From an uncultured bacterium (GTDB lineage Bacteria; Bacillota_A; Clostridia; Oscillospirales; Oscillospiraceae), in the NCBI GenBank assembly GCA_905214605.1, contig CAJMMY010000004.1, positions 1 to 23,306 of the forward strand: DNA of 23,306 nucleotides. Reading direction: 5' to 3'. The position numbers and the translations under genes were made by a program. Position 1 is the first letter of the stretch, and each line of letters starts with the position of its first letter. The notes beneath the pieces were generated by a model. That model did no database searches and was not told the origin of the DNA. It was given only the letters and a program-made list of their open reading frames with translations. Positions 1-6,209 of this stretch are shown in pieces.

Positions 1-320
1 ACCGCGGCGGCAATCCCGCCGGCGGAGGCCGTGAGTCCTCCGGTGAACACGCCCAACAGACCTTGCTTTGCCACGGCTTTTTTCACCCCTTGCGCCAACG
101 TATTCCCGAATCCCAACAGGGGAACAGTGGCACCGGCACCGGCCCATCGGACCAAGGGTTCGTAGATGCCCAGAGCGCCCAGCACCACACCGGTTACCAC
201 GTATCCGGTGAGAATCCGGGCGGGAGTGAGCTTTGTTTTGTCAATCAGCACCTGCCCGATGGCGCACAATGCTCCGCCCACCAGAAATGCCTTCAGTAAA
301 TCGAAAAACCAATCCATCAT
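1..320 (-). CDS. spoVAE: Stage V sporulation protein AE (SpoVAE), 3' end cut by the window
   Basis: Small integral membrane protein of the SpoVA channel, which moves dipicolinic acid (DPA) into the forespore. The minus-strand reading begins MMDWFFDLLKAFLVGGALCA and continues with the family-typical stretches QVLIDKTKLTPARILTGYVV and WAGAGATVPLLGFGNTLAQG. About 106 residues are visible; the family is usually about 115-120 residues, so only the last few are missing. The start at 320 overlaps the spoVAD stop as ATGA, showing translational coupling; a second in-frame ATG follows at 317. It is very hydrophobic, as expected of a membrane protein. Recognised from memory of the family; the pairing with spoVAD makes the call firm. 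Confidence 0.93.
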   Translation of the reverse strand, partial: MMDWFFDLLKAFLVGGALCAIGQVLIDKTKLTPARILTGYVVTGVVLGALGIYEPLVRWAGAGATVPLLGFGNTLAQGVKKAVAKQGLLGVFTGGLTASAGGIAAA

Positions 321-1336
321 TCCACCTCGGTTTCTATGGCCACGGCATGGCAGATGCCGGGAATGGTTGCACCCTGCGATGCAGAGGTGGCGGACAGCAG
401 CGCCCCGGTGGCGGAAAACAGCACCCGATGCCATGCCCCTTTTCTCAGCATGGCCAGAATATATCCGCACAGCGCCGCCGCGGCACAGCCGCACCCGGAG
501 CCGCCGGCATGGACGTCCTGCCGCTTTTGGTCAAACAGCAGCAAACCGCAGTCGAAATACCGCCCGGAAAGGTCGAATCCGTCTTGGAGAAACTGCTCTG
601 CCACGATTTGATGCCCCAAGCGCCCCAAATCCCCGGTGAAAACGGCGTCGTAGTAATCGGGAGACCGACCGGTATCCGCAAAGTGCGCCCGGAGGGTGTC
701 ATAAGCTGCCGGCGCCATGGCGGCTCCCATATTGTTGGCGTCGGTGATGCCCAAATCCCGAATCCGACCGGTGGTCACATGAGTGAGATAGGGGCCGCTG
801 CCCGCTGCGGTGAGAATGGCGGCGCCTGCGGCGGTGGCGGTCCATTGTGTTGTGGGCGGCCGTTGTCCGCCGTATTCCAAGGGCAATCGGAATTGCCGTT
901 CACTGGAACAAAAATGGGAGCAGGTGGCGGCGCAAAGGGCATCGGCATAGCCCCCGTCCAACAGCATGGCGCCTAAACTCAGACCTTCCGCCATGGTGGA
1001 GCAGGCACCGTACAATCCGAAGTAGGGAATCCCGCTGTCTTTCAGACCGAATGCGCTGCCGATGCATTGATTCAGCAAATCCCCGGCCAATACATACTGC
1101 AAATCCTCCGGGGTAAGCTTTGCTTTCCGGCAAGCCAGCTGAAAGCATTGGCCCACCATGGCGCTTTCCCCCTGCTCCCAAGTTTTTTCCCCGAAATAAA
1201 GGTCCGGACTGCACCAATCGAAATATGGTCCCAAGGGTCCGGCACTCTCCGCCGCCCCGCCGATGGCTGCCCCGGTGCAGATGGTGGGCGGACGGGAAAA
1301 TCGAACGGTTTGCCGACCCAAATGTTTTTCTGCCAT
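317..1336 (-). CDS. spoVAD: Stage V sporulation protein AD (SpoVAD), DPA-binding thiolase-fold protein
   Basis: SpoVAD is a thiolase-like protein of the spore inner membrane that binds dipicolinic acid and works with the SpoVA membrane subunits. The 339-residue product (family about 338) begins MAEKHLGRQTVRFSRPPTIC and carries GESAMVG near residue 56, the FGLYGACSTMAEGLSLGAML thiolase-like segment near 106-125, and FTGDLGRLG later on. The start at 1336 was chosen because AGGGAG lies about 8 bases upstream and the family begins here; an upstream in-frame ATG at 1435 would add 33 unconserved residues. It overlaps spoVAE by ATGA. The common Clostridia order spoVAC-spoVAD-spoVAE is not seen: the gene just upstream is unrelated. 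Expression in the forespore under sigma-G would be expected, but no convincing sigma-G promoter was identified. Confidence 0.96.
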   Translation of the reverse strand: MAEKHLGRQTVRFSRPPTICTGAAIGGAAESAGPLGPYFDWCSPDLYFGEKTWEQGESAMVGQCFQLACRKAKLTPEDLQYVLAGDLLNQCIGSAFGLKDSGIPYFGLYGACSTMAEGLSLGAMLLDGGYADALCAATCSHFCSSERQFRLPLEYGGQRPPTTQWTATAAGAAILTAAGSGPYLTHVTTGRIRDLGITDANNMGAAMAPAAYDTLRAHFADTGRSPDYYDAVFTGDLGRLGHQIVAEQFLQDGFDLSGRYFDCGLLLFDQKRQDVHAGGSGCGCAAAALCGYILAMLRKGAWHRVLFSATGALLSATSASQGATIPGICHAVAIETEVE

Positions 1337-1435
1337 TGGAATTTCTCCCTTCCCGTGATTGGGAATAGGTTTCCCCGGGAGAAGGGATTTTATGCCTTTG
1401 CAGTATAGAATCGGGAGATAGGCGGAAATTTTCAT

Positions 1436-1458
1436 GGAATGTCCAACTTGGACATTCC
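1436..1458. repeat. 23-bp perfect inverted repeat upstream of spoVAD
   Basis: Arms GGAATGTCCAA (1436-1446) and TTGGACATTCC (1448-1458) are perfect complements around one central base. It lies about 100 bases upstream of the spoVAD start. A GTTTTT tract follows it on the plus strand, so it could form a small terminator-like hairpin in that direction, although no plus-strand gene precedes it. It could equally be a dimeric regulator site. Confidence 0.6.
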
Positions 1459-1479
1459 GTTTTTATCCCATATATTGAT

Positions 1480-1519
1480 AACAACACCCTGCGAGACGAA
1501 AAACTTGCAGGGTGTTGTT
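1480..1519 (-). terminator. Intrinsic terminator-like hairpin after the esterase gene
   Basis: A 13-bp perfect stem, AACAACACCCTGC (1480-1492) with GCAGGGTGTTGTT (1507-1519), has a 14-base loop. It sits immediately after the stop of the minus-strand gene ending at 1522. The T-tract is better on the plus strand (TTTTCTAATTT) than on the minus strand, so minus-strand termination may be partial. Confidence 0.6.
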
Positions 1520-1521
1520 TT

Positions 1522-2784
1522 CTAATTTATTGTGGATTTTTCCCCAACGATTTTCGTAGGACTTGCGTCTGATACAAAAATCATACTGTCATAAAGCACC
1601 GCAGGCGGCTGGAAAATCCGATAGCTCGGCGGGAGCAGCCGCATGAGAGTGGAATAGCGCTCGCCCAACGTTCCCATATTGGTATATTCGAAAATCTGTT
1701 TGCCCAGGTGGGAAGTTTCCGGGATTTTTCCGAAATCAAGCCAGCAAATATCATATCCGGCGCGTTTTGCGGCTTTTGCCAAAGGATCGTGGGAATAGAA
1801 TACCTGTTCGGTGCGTTTGTCAGAGGCACCGGTGGGCAGATTGCAGCGGGTTCTGTAAAAATCCGTACCGATGGCATAGTAACCGTTCTGAACGTCTTTG
1901 GACAAAATTTTTCCCATGGAATCATAACTGCCCCATTTTGCAACATGGCTGTTGTGACCGGTTATAAAAATGCGCTCGTGACCGCGCAGCTGCTCTTGCT
2001 GAAGAATCCACATTACATTTTCAGCCATCAACGCGTCTCTCAAAGCGCTGCCCTCAGCGGCTGAGACACTTTGCAGCTGACAATATTGCAGCAGCAGATC
2101 CCCATTGTGCATCGTCTTGTCAGACGCGCCGCAGCGTTTCAGTTCACTTTTTATTTGCGTCAGGATTTCCTTTTGCGCGGAGAAATCGTATGCAGGATTC
2201 AAAGTTTCACCCGTTACAAGTTGCCCCAGTTCGGTTGTGTCGATGTGCAATTCCGCGCAATCTTCCAGTAAGAATTGGTGCGTATAGGAAATTCTCTGCA
2301 TGTCAAAGCCGTAAAAGCGAATATCGTCTCCCGCCGATGCGCTGCTGTTGTACTCCCGCAGGTAGGAAATCAAATCTGCCATCTCCGCTGTTCGGTAGAT
2401 GGCAAATCCGATTGCGGCCGCGGCCTCCTGCGCAGTTCCCTCCCCACCGTGGATATACCGATTGACCTGCTCACATCCGCCGGAATCGCCCTCCAGGGCA
2501 AATGCTCTTATATCATAGTCTTCGACCATTTTTTTGAACACATCCAGCTTTAATTGCTGAAATTCTTTATTTCCGTGAGTTGCCTCGCCCAATGCGATGA
2601 TTCGACTGTTTTCCGGAATCGAGAGCGCACCGACCGACTGCGCGTATTGTTCAAACTCCGGGATATCCGCGGCATTTCCTGTGGAAAATCCGCCTAAACG
2701 CATAAAAATCATAGCGGAGAGTACCGCGAGAATGAAAACGCTTAATAGGATATATCTGACTTTGCGCTGTCTTTTTTTCTTCAT
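1522..2784 (-). CDS. Erythromycin-esterase-like protein with N-terminal membrane segment
   Basis: A 420-residue protein of the erythromycin esterase (Ere/PF05139) superfamily. Residues 1-10 are Lys/Arg-rich and 11-30 form a hydrophobic segment, so it is probably a signal-anchored or exported protein. The family motifs are present: GEATHG at 66-71, ALEGD at 96-100 and GHNSHVAKW at 276-284, which supply the Glu/His residues thought to be catalytic in Ere enzymes. Most members of this superfamily are uncharacterised and do not confer macrolide resistance, so the substrate is unknown. A weak AAAGGCAG ribosome site lies upstream. It follows the membrane-HTH gene on the same strand after about 50 bases, suggesting one operon. 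The exported location would be unusual for detoxifying a cytoplasm-acting antibiotic. Confidence 0.85.
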   Translation of the reverse strand: MKKKRQRKVRYILLSVFILAVLSAMIFMRLGGFSTGNAADIPEFEQYAQSVGALSIPENSRIIALGEATHGNKEFQQLKLDVFKKMVEDYDIRAFALEGDSGGCEQVNRYIHGGEGTAQEAAAAIGFAIYRTAEMADLISYLREYNSSASAGDDIRFYGFDMQRISYTHQFLLEDCAELHIDTTELGQLVTGETLNPAYDFSAQKEILTQIKSELKRCGASDKTMHNGDLLLQYCQLQSVSAAEGSALRDALMAENVMWILQQEQLRGHERIFITGHNSHVAKWGSYDSMGKILSKDVQNGYYAIGTDFYRTRCNLPTGASDKRTEQVFYSHDPLAKAAKRAGYDICWLDFGKIPETSHLGKQIFEYTNMGTLGERYSTLMRLLPPSYRIFQPPAVLYDSMIFVSDASPTKIVGEKSTIN

Positions 2785-2836
2785 ATCTGATTCTGCCTTT
2801 TGTAAAAATTACATTCGCGGTGATCCGTGTGCAAGT

Positions 2837-3190
2837 TTACTGAACCTCGTGCAGCAATTCTTCTGCGGAAAGGTTAAATAATTTTGCAATGGCGATTAAG
2901 TTTGAGGTGCTGGGGTCCGAGGTTCCGTTTTCCCATTTTGAAACGGCCTGCCGGCTGACGCCGATTGACTCTGCCACAAATTCCTGGGTCATTTTACATT
3001 CTTCCCGATGTTGTTTCAAAACTTCCCCCAAGGATTGTTTGACCATGGCTTTTTCTTTTCGAACGGCTTTCGATTTGATATATCGAATGAGGGCTTTCAC
3101 AAGGAAGATACCCAAAACTATAAATGTTGCCAGCACTGCAAGACCAATCAAAAGTACCAAAGCAAAAACTGCTACGCCTAAAAACTTCAT
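2837..3190 (-). CDS. Membrane-anchored XRE-family helix-turn-helix regulator
   Basis: A 117-residue protein with a hydrophobic N-terminal membrane segment (about residues 3-33, MKFLGVAVFALVLLIGLAVL onward), a basic linker (KSKAVRKEKAM), and a C-terminal XRE/Cro-type HTH (about 55-117) with the signature MTQEFVAESIGVSRQAVSKW and NLSAEELL. The start at 3190 is set by GGAGG 8 bases upstream; an upstream in-frame ATG at 3319 adds unconserved sequence. The domain order (membrane first, HTH last) would place the DNA-binding domain at the inner face of the membrane. It probably controls its own operon with the downstream esterase-like gene; the upstream region carries several inverted and direct repeats that could be operators. 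Target and signal are unknown. Confidence 0.88.
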   Translation of the reverse strand: MKFLGVAVFALVLLIGLAVLATFIVLGIFLVKALIRYIKSKAVRKEKAMVKQSLGEVLKQHREECKMTQEFVAESIGVSRQAVSKWENGTSDPSTSNLIAIAKLFNLSAEELLHEVQ

Positions 3191-3259
3191 ATCATTCCCT
3201 CCGAATGGCTCTATGATAGCCTTTTTTCCCGGTTTCTGCCACCAACTATCCCGACACAA

Positions 3260-3278
3260 TCGGTTGCATTTCGGTTGC
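3260..3278. repeat. Direct repeat TCGGTTGC with 11-bp period
   Basis: TCGGTTGC occurs at 3260-3267 and again at 3271-3278, one helical turn apart, in the 5' region of the membrane-HTH gene. The spacing would put both copies on the same face of the DNA, which suits tandem protein binding. No function is known. Confidence 0.4.
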
Positions 3279-3292
3279 CAATGTAAAATACC

Positions 3293-3314
3293 GCTGTTTT
3301 CGACATAAAACAGC
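3293..3314. repeat. Inverted repeat upstream of the HTH/esterase operon
   Basis: GCTGTTTT (3293-3300) and AAAACAGC (3307-3314) are perfect 8-bp arms around 6 bases. It lies about 110 bases upstream of the HTH gene, between it and the divergent HAD gene. It is a candidate operator for the autogenous regulator or an mRNA leader hairpin. Confidence 0.5.
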
Positions 3315-3344
3315 ATCAAAGTGATTTCAGTATACTACGGCATT

Positions 3345-3357
3345 TGTCAAAATGACA
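3345..3357. promoter_or_regulatory. Inverted repeat TGTCA-AAA-TGACA near a possible minus-strand promoter
   Basis: TGTCA (3345-3349) and TGACA (3353-3357) are inverted around AAA. On the minus strand this places TTGACA just upstream of a TATACT (3329-3334), but those two boxes are only 10 bases apart, so they cannot be a standard promoter pair. The site is best described as a possible operator near the start of the HTH/esterase transcript. Confidence 0.3.
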
Positions 3358-3426
3358 GTGAAGGAAGATACTCCGAGGCAATGGGGCATACGGCCGGAAC
3401 TTTTACAGAACCGTGGGGGTTCGGGA

Positions 3427-3455
3427 TTGCATCTGACGGGAAAATGCGCTACAAT
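3427..3455 (+). promoter_or_regulatory. Sigma-A-type promoter for the HAD phosphatase gene
   Basis: TTGCAT (3427-3432) and TACAAT (3450-3455) are separated by 17 bases. A transcript starting near 3462 would give a leader of about 25 bases before the start codon at 3487, which has GGAG 7 bases upstream. Confidence 0.65.
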
Positions 3456-3486
3456 ACATTATTATTATAGGAAAACGGAGAACGCT

Positions 3487-4176
3487 ATGGGATATGAAAC
3501 CATTCTGCTGGACGCAGATATGACTCTCTGGGATTTTGAGGCCTCGGAGCGCTGCGCTCTGCGGGACGTGACGGAATCTCTGGGGTTGGAGCTGACGCCG
3601 GAGCGGGAGCAGCATTACAGCAAGGTGAATGCGGACCTGTGGCATCGGTTTGACCTGAAGGAAATTACCCGAGAGGACATCGGACACAACCGCTTTGCGG
3701 ATTATCTGGAATTCCTGGGCGCTCAGGGAGACCCGGTGGCGATGAATGCCATGTATGCCCATCAGCTGGGAGAATACAGCATTATGCTCCCCGGCGCGTT
3801 GGAGCTGTGCCGCCGATTGGCGGAGCACTGCACCTTGTATATCGTGACCAACGGAATGCACGATGCCCAGACCGGACGGTTTGAGAAATGCACCATGAAA
3901 CCCTATATCCGGGAGATGTTCATTTCTGCGGATATGGGCTGCCAGAAACCGGAAAAGGAATTTTTCGACAAGGTACTTGCCGCCATCGGGTCGGTGGACC
4001 GGCGGAAAACCGTGATTGTGGGCGATTCTCTGACCTCGGATATGCAGGGCGGCCTGAATGCACAGCTGGACACCATTTGGTATAATCCCCATCACAAACC
4101 CGCCGACCCGAAGATTCCCGTGACGTGGGAGGCAAACTCCATGGAGGCAATCGGGGACATCATTCTGGGGAACTGA
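3487..4176 (+). CDS. HAD-superfamily phosphatase, YjjG-like (noncanonical pyrimidine nucleotidase family)
   Basis: A 229-residue HAD-superfamily hydrolase. All four HAD motifs are visible: nucleophile pair D9/D11 in LLDADMT, motif II Thr121 in YIVTNG, motif III Lys154 in QKPEKEFF, and motif IV D180/D185 in VGDSLTSDMQGG. The length, the LLDADMTLWDFEASE start and the TNG motif resemble YjjG-type nucleotidases, which dephosphorylate (often damaged or noncanonical) pyrimidine nucleoside monophosphates; that substrate is inferred from family resemblance only. The start at 3487 is chosen because GGAG lies 7 bases upstream and a promoter fits just before; an in-frame upstream ATG at 3352 lies before that promoter. 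It stands alone, with a separate ribosome site and about 90 bases before the next gene. Confidence 0.88.
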   Translation: MGYETILLDADMTLWDFEASERCALRDVTESLGLELTPEREQHYSKVNADLWHRFDLKEITREDIGHNRFADYLEFLGAQGDPVAMNAMYAHQLGEYSIMLPGALELCRRLAEHCTLYIVTNGMHDAQTGRFEKCTMKPYIREMFISADMGCQKPEKEFFDKVLAAIGSVDRRKTVIVGDSLTSDMQGGLNAQLDTIWYNPHHKPADPKIPVTWEANSMEAIGDIILGN

Positions 4177-4264
4177 AGTTTTCCACACTTTCCAACATTA
4201 TTAACATAGTTTTCAACATCAGTTTGTGAAACGTTCCAAATTTTATAAAAAAGGAGGCAAAATC

Positions 4265-5035
4265 ATGCTTTTTTCCGAAGATGAAGCTTGCACTTATGCA
4301 AAAAATCCGCTGTTGGAGGTGATTTGCCAGCTGCGGTTTCCCCCCATTCTGAGCATCAATGAAAATACGCCCGCGGAGTTTCAAGAGGCTGTGCGGGATA
4401 TGTTCCCCCAGTTTTCCGTTCAGGTGGAGCGGGTGCCCGTGATGCCCGGTCAGCCGGCACCGGAAAAGCCTGCAACCGTGAACAACTATCAGTTTATTTC
4501 CGCTGACGGAAAGTGGAAACTGAACTTGACCCAGAATTTCATCGCCTTGTCTACCCGGGGCTATACCGATTGGAAAACCTTTGCCGGTATGCTGGATAAG
4601 CCGCTGAGCGAGTTCATTCAGCACTATCACCCCGCCTATTTTCAGCGGGTGGGTCTGCGGTACATGAACGCCATTTCCAGAAAGGCACTGGGATTGCAGG
4701 GTACCCCTTGGAATGATCTGATTCAGCCGGCATGGCTGGGCGTTCTGGACGAGGAAGATGTGCCGGAGATGGCAGTGATCCGCGCCGGTGTAGATGCGGA
4801 GCTGATGCTCCCGGGCAAGCTGCGTCTGAAAGGCCACGGCGGTCCCGGTCGGATTCAGATTCAGGGCAAGCCGGAGCAGGAAGTGCGGTATATGCTGGAC
4901 TTTGATTTGTCCTGCAACGAAAAAACGGAAATCAATCAGGCTGCCGGAATGTTGGATAAGCTCCATGAGCAAGCCGACAAGGTATTTCAGGGCGCAATTA
5001 CCATTCGTCTCCATGAGGCTATGGACCCCCAGTAA
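4265..5035 (+). CDS. TIGR04255-family protein of unknown function
   Basis: A 256-residue soluble protein. The pattern NPLLEVICQLRFPPIL near the N-terminus, NLTQNFIALSTRGYTDW in the middle, FQRVGLRYMNAI and the C-terminal LHEQADKVFQGAIT region match what I know of the sporadically distributed TIGR04255 family, for which no biochemical function is established. The start at 4265 follows an excellent AGGAGG at 8 bases; an upstream in-frame ATG at 4226 precedes that ribosome site. No membrane segment or signal peptide is visible. The next gene, an MBL-fold hydrolase, begins 6 bases after the stop, so the two are probably translated together and may work on the same process. Confidence 0.8.
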   Translation: MLFSEDEACTYAKNPLLEVICQLRFPPILSINENTPAEFQEAVRDMFPQFSVQVERVPVMPGQPAPEKPATVNNYQFISADGKWKLNLTQNFIALSTRGYTDWKTFAGMLDKPLSEFIQHYHPAYFQRVGLRYMNAISRKALGLQGTPWNDLIQPAWLGVLDEEDVPEMAVIRAGVDAELMLPGKLRLKGHGGPGRIQIQGKPEQEVRYMLDFDLSCNEKTEINQAAGMLDKLHEQADKVFQGAITIRLHEAMDPQ

Positions 5036-5041
5036 GCAGCC

Positions 5042-5746
5042 GTGAAAATCACATTTTTGTACCACAGCGCCTTTTTGGTGGAGCTGCCGGAGTGCGACCT
5101 GCTGTTTGACTGGTACGGGGGCACCCTCCCGCCCCGGGCACCGGGCAAGCCGCTGTACGTTTTTGCCAGCCATCACCACGGGGACCATTACAGTCCGGAG
5201 ATTTTTTCTCTGGGCATGGAGCATGTGACCTATATTTTGGCCACCTGCATTCGGCTTTCCGCCAAACGCCGGGCAGCTTTGGGCATCGACCCGGAGCGGG
5301 TGCATCGTCTGCCGGCGAATGTAACGGCGGAGATTGGTCCGCTGACGGTGCAGACCTTTCGCTCCACAGACGCGGGTGTTGCGTTTCTGGTGACCTGCGG
5401 AGAGTATCGGCTGTTTCATGCCGGAGATTTGAACTGGTGGCATTGGACGGGGGAGGACCCTGCGTGGAATCAGCAGATGGAGCGGGCATTCACCAAGGTG
5501 TGCGGGCAACTGCAGGGCATTTCCGTGGACGCCGCATTTCTACCCTTGGACCCACGGTTGGGTGATGCCTTTTGGTGGGGCTTTGACCGAATGATGAACA
5601 CGTTGGAGGCGAAAATGGCCTTTCCCATGCACTGCTGGGAGGATTTTTCAGTGATTGACCGACTGACGGCACTCCCGGAAAGCCGGGAATACCGCGGCCG
5701 GGTGGCGCATATCACCGAAAATGGACAAACATTTGAATTACCGTAA
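5042..5746 (+). CDS. MBL-fold metallo-hydrolase
   Basis: A 234-residue metallo-beta-lactamase-fold protein. The metal-binding motif SHHHGDHYS (His44, His46, Asp48, His49), His126/Asp129 in FHAGDLNWWHW, Asp170 in PLDPRLGDAF and His197 in FPMHCWEDF supply the expected ligands for a two-metal site of the UlaG/YtnP-like group. The substrate cannot be told from the sequence. It starts at a GTG 6 bases after the TIGR04255 gene with no strong ribosome site of its own, so translation is probably coupled. A strong terminator overlaps its stop codon, closing the two-gene unit. Confidence 0.87.
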   Translation: MKITFLYHSAFLVELPECDLLFDWYGGTLPPRAPGKPLYVFASHHHGDHYSPEIFSLGMEHVTYILATCIRLSAKRRAALGIDPERVHRLPANVTAEIGPLTVQTFRSTDAGVAFLVTCGEYRLFHAGDLNWWHWTGEDPAWNQQMERAFTKVCGQLQGISVDAAFLPLDPRLGDAFWWGFDRMMNTLEAKMAFPMHCWEDFSVIDRLTALPESREYRGRVAHITENGQTFELP

Positions 5747-5772
5747 AAAAGGAGCCGCACGGCTCCTTTTTT
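5745..5772 (+). terminator. Intrinsic terminator after the MBL-fold gene
   Basis: The stem AAAAAAGGAGCCG (5745-5757) pairs with CGGCTCCTTTTTT (5760-5772) around a tiny loop, ending in a T-tract. The A- and T-tracts make it bidirectional in principle. It begins inside the TAA stop codon of the MBL-fold gene. Confidence 0.9.
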
Positions 5773-5775
5773 GGT

Positions 5776-6115
5776 GCATAGAATGGAAAAGAAAAGGGTA
5801 GAAACGCACTCAACAGATTCTACAAAACAGCGGGAGCCTGTTTGAAGTTTAACAAATGCAGGAAAAGTAAGCAGAAAATTGAAAAACTGCAAGCTGACTT
5901 GCATTATTTGCAAGAGAATCCTGCAAAAACGGCAAATACACGGGAAGAAATTCAAAAATTTTACTGCCCGAAATTCGACACAAAATATCGGAAAAAGTGA
6001 CAGAAAATCTACAAAACACGGAAAAAGCGGAACAAATACCGCAAAATGCGGTAAAATTTGTGAAATGCAAAAAGTGTTCACAAAAAATTCATTACGAAAC
6101 TATTCATATTGTCAA
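5776..6115. other. AT-rich intergenic region with several inverted repeats, no credible gene
   Basis: About 340 bases rich in A, without a convincing coding region; open frames on both strands here are low complexity. It contains AAACAG/CTGTTT (5825-5830/5838-5843), TGCAAG/CTTGCA (5888-5893/5898-5903), the 17-bp palindrome TACCGCA-AAA-TGCGGTA (6037-6053), and TTTGTGAA/TTCACAAA (6057-6064/6077-6084). The last two lie 30-80 bases upstream of the symporter promoter and could bind regulators. Confidence 0.6.
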
Positions 6116-6145
6116 TTGCAAAATGCAGCAAGAGAATGCTATAAT
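6116..6145 (+). promoter_or_regulatory. Sigma-A-type promoter of the symporter gene
   Basis: TTGCAA (6116-6121), an 18-base spacer and TATAAT (6140-6145), with an extended TGC before the -10 box. Transcription would start near 6152, about 10 bases before a terminator hairpin. Confidence 0.8.
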
Positions 6146-6161
6146 TTCAAAGTATGAGTGT

Positions 6162-6187
6162 CGGGCGAATTCATTTGCCCGTTTTTT
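6162..6187 (+). terminator. Promoter-proximal intrinsic terminator (possible attenuator) in the symporter leader
   Basis: CGGGCGAA (6162-6169) pairs with TTTGCCCG (6174-6181), with one G-U pair and a TTCA loop, and is followed by six T (6182-6187). It lies between the predicted transcription start (about 6152) and the start codon, so it would end most transcripts unless it is prevented from forming. Confidence 0.7.
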
Positions 6188-6209
6188 CTGAAAGGTTGTG
6201 TTTGAGAAA

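Noticed and set aside
1522..2784. Functional macrolide-resistance gene
   Set aside because: Only superfamily motifs are visible, the protein appears membrane-anchored or exported, and most relatives are not resistance enzymes. Resistance is not claimed.
6057..6084. Possible Rex operator upstream of the symporter
   Set aside because: The half-sites TTTGTGAA and TTCACAAA are right, but the 12-base spacer is 8 bases too long for the usual Rex site; kept only as an inverted repeat.
5879..6157. 92-codon plus-strand open frame with Cys/Lys-rich product in the gap before the symporter
   Set aside because: Composition follows the A-rich DNA, it runs through the -10 region of the symporter promoter, and it lacks a ribosome site.
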